Source: Gordius sp. MW1
Taxonomy: Eukaryota; Nematomorpha; Gordioida; Gordea; Gordiidae
Length of the DNA stretch: 64,000 bases
Reading direction: 5' to 3'
Assembly (NCBI GenBank): GCA_964036665.1
Contig: OZ038527.1
Location: 4,092,001 to 4,156,000, forward strand
The notes beneath the pieces were generated by a model. The model had not been told where the DNA came from. It saw nothing but the letters and a program-made list of their open reading frames with translations, and did not search any database. The position numbers and the translations under genes were made by a program. Below are positions 63,653-64,000 of the stretch, piece by piece. Position 1 is the first letter of the stretch. Every line of letters begins with the position of its first letter.

Positions 63653-64000
63653 GTAATTTAAAGAGAAAAAAAAACAATTTTATTCTATTTATATTCTACT
63701 GAAAATGGTTCATTTTTATTGATCTTTAAGTCATTAGATTTAAAAAATTTATATTTTATAGGTTTTTTATTAAATACATATTTTGTGAAGATGAGATAAA
63801 TACATAAAAGAAGTTAATTATATTAAGGATTTTAAAACGGGCAAATCGCTAGTTATAATGTGTCAAAAAGAAAGAAGTTTGTTGTTAAAAAGAAGGTTTT
63901 GCGATGATTCCGTTGAAATAAACATATTTTGTAGGGAAATTTGACATAATCAAAAGAAATAATATTGAAAGTTTAGCAATAGTTTTAAAAATACATGTTT

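Overview
The window is eukaryotic and almost certainly from an invertebrate animal. It is AT-rich, has GT-AG introns from about 35 bp to over 5 kb, no operons, and a dense load of animal-type transposable elements (hAT, piggyBac, Helitron-like, LTR and non-LTR retroelements, foldback elements and MITEs). I cannot name the species.

Two host genes are visible, both on the + strand. The first (8848-26030) is a DDX5/p68-type DEAD-box RNA helicase. Fifteen exons join with every splice phase consistent into a predicted 1168-residue protein: a complete helicase core (residues about 110-480) followed by an unusually long disordered tail with an RS domain, a Met/Gly/Ala-rich block and Gln-rich blocks. 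Its first four exons are separated by tiny introns of 43, 35 and 38 bp. The next intron is 5.2 kb and the later ones hold MITEs and a hAT element. The second gene (51352-63652, running off the right edge) is a long-chain acyl-CoA synthetase of the ACSL1/5/6 type. Thirteen phase-consistent exons give 542 residues, up to just after the GWLHSGD motif. A second candidate first exon at 53844-53996 also encodes a membrane segment and ends in the same phase.

The left 7.5 kb is a nested set of mobile elements. An LTR element on the minus strand (494-7501, 5-bp target duplication) holds a second minus-strand LTR element (4339-6536, 380-bp LTRs, 5-bp duplication) in its interior and a 2.7-kb composite repeat (638-3330) inside one LTR. 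The intact second LTR shows the empty site of that composite repeat. Three more copies of the composite repeat occur at 26701-30165 (minus), 36842-39651 and 39893-41777. Each carries arrays of a CCAATGG/CCATTGG hairpin unit and tRNA-like or B-box-like modules; I suggest, without proof, a Helentron/HINE-like family.

Between the genes (26.0-51.3 kb) lie these repeats, two more hAT elements with 8-bp duplications, a deleted piggyBac, a non-autonomous Helitron, foldback elements, and about 6 kb of AT-rich DNA (41.8-47.9 kb) with no recognisable gene. Introns of both genes carry two short inverted-repeat families: one with termini GGGCGTAGCCAG (REP-A) and one with termini TTGTAAAAACGGCTGGGTTT (REP-B). 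The last ACSL intron contains two decayed duplicates of the 3' end of exon 12, one with a stop codon.
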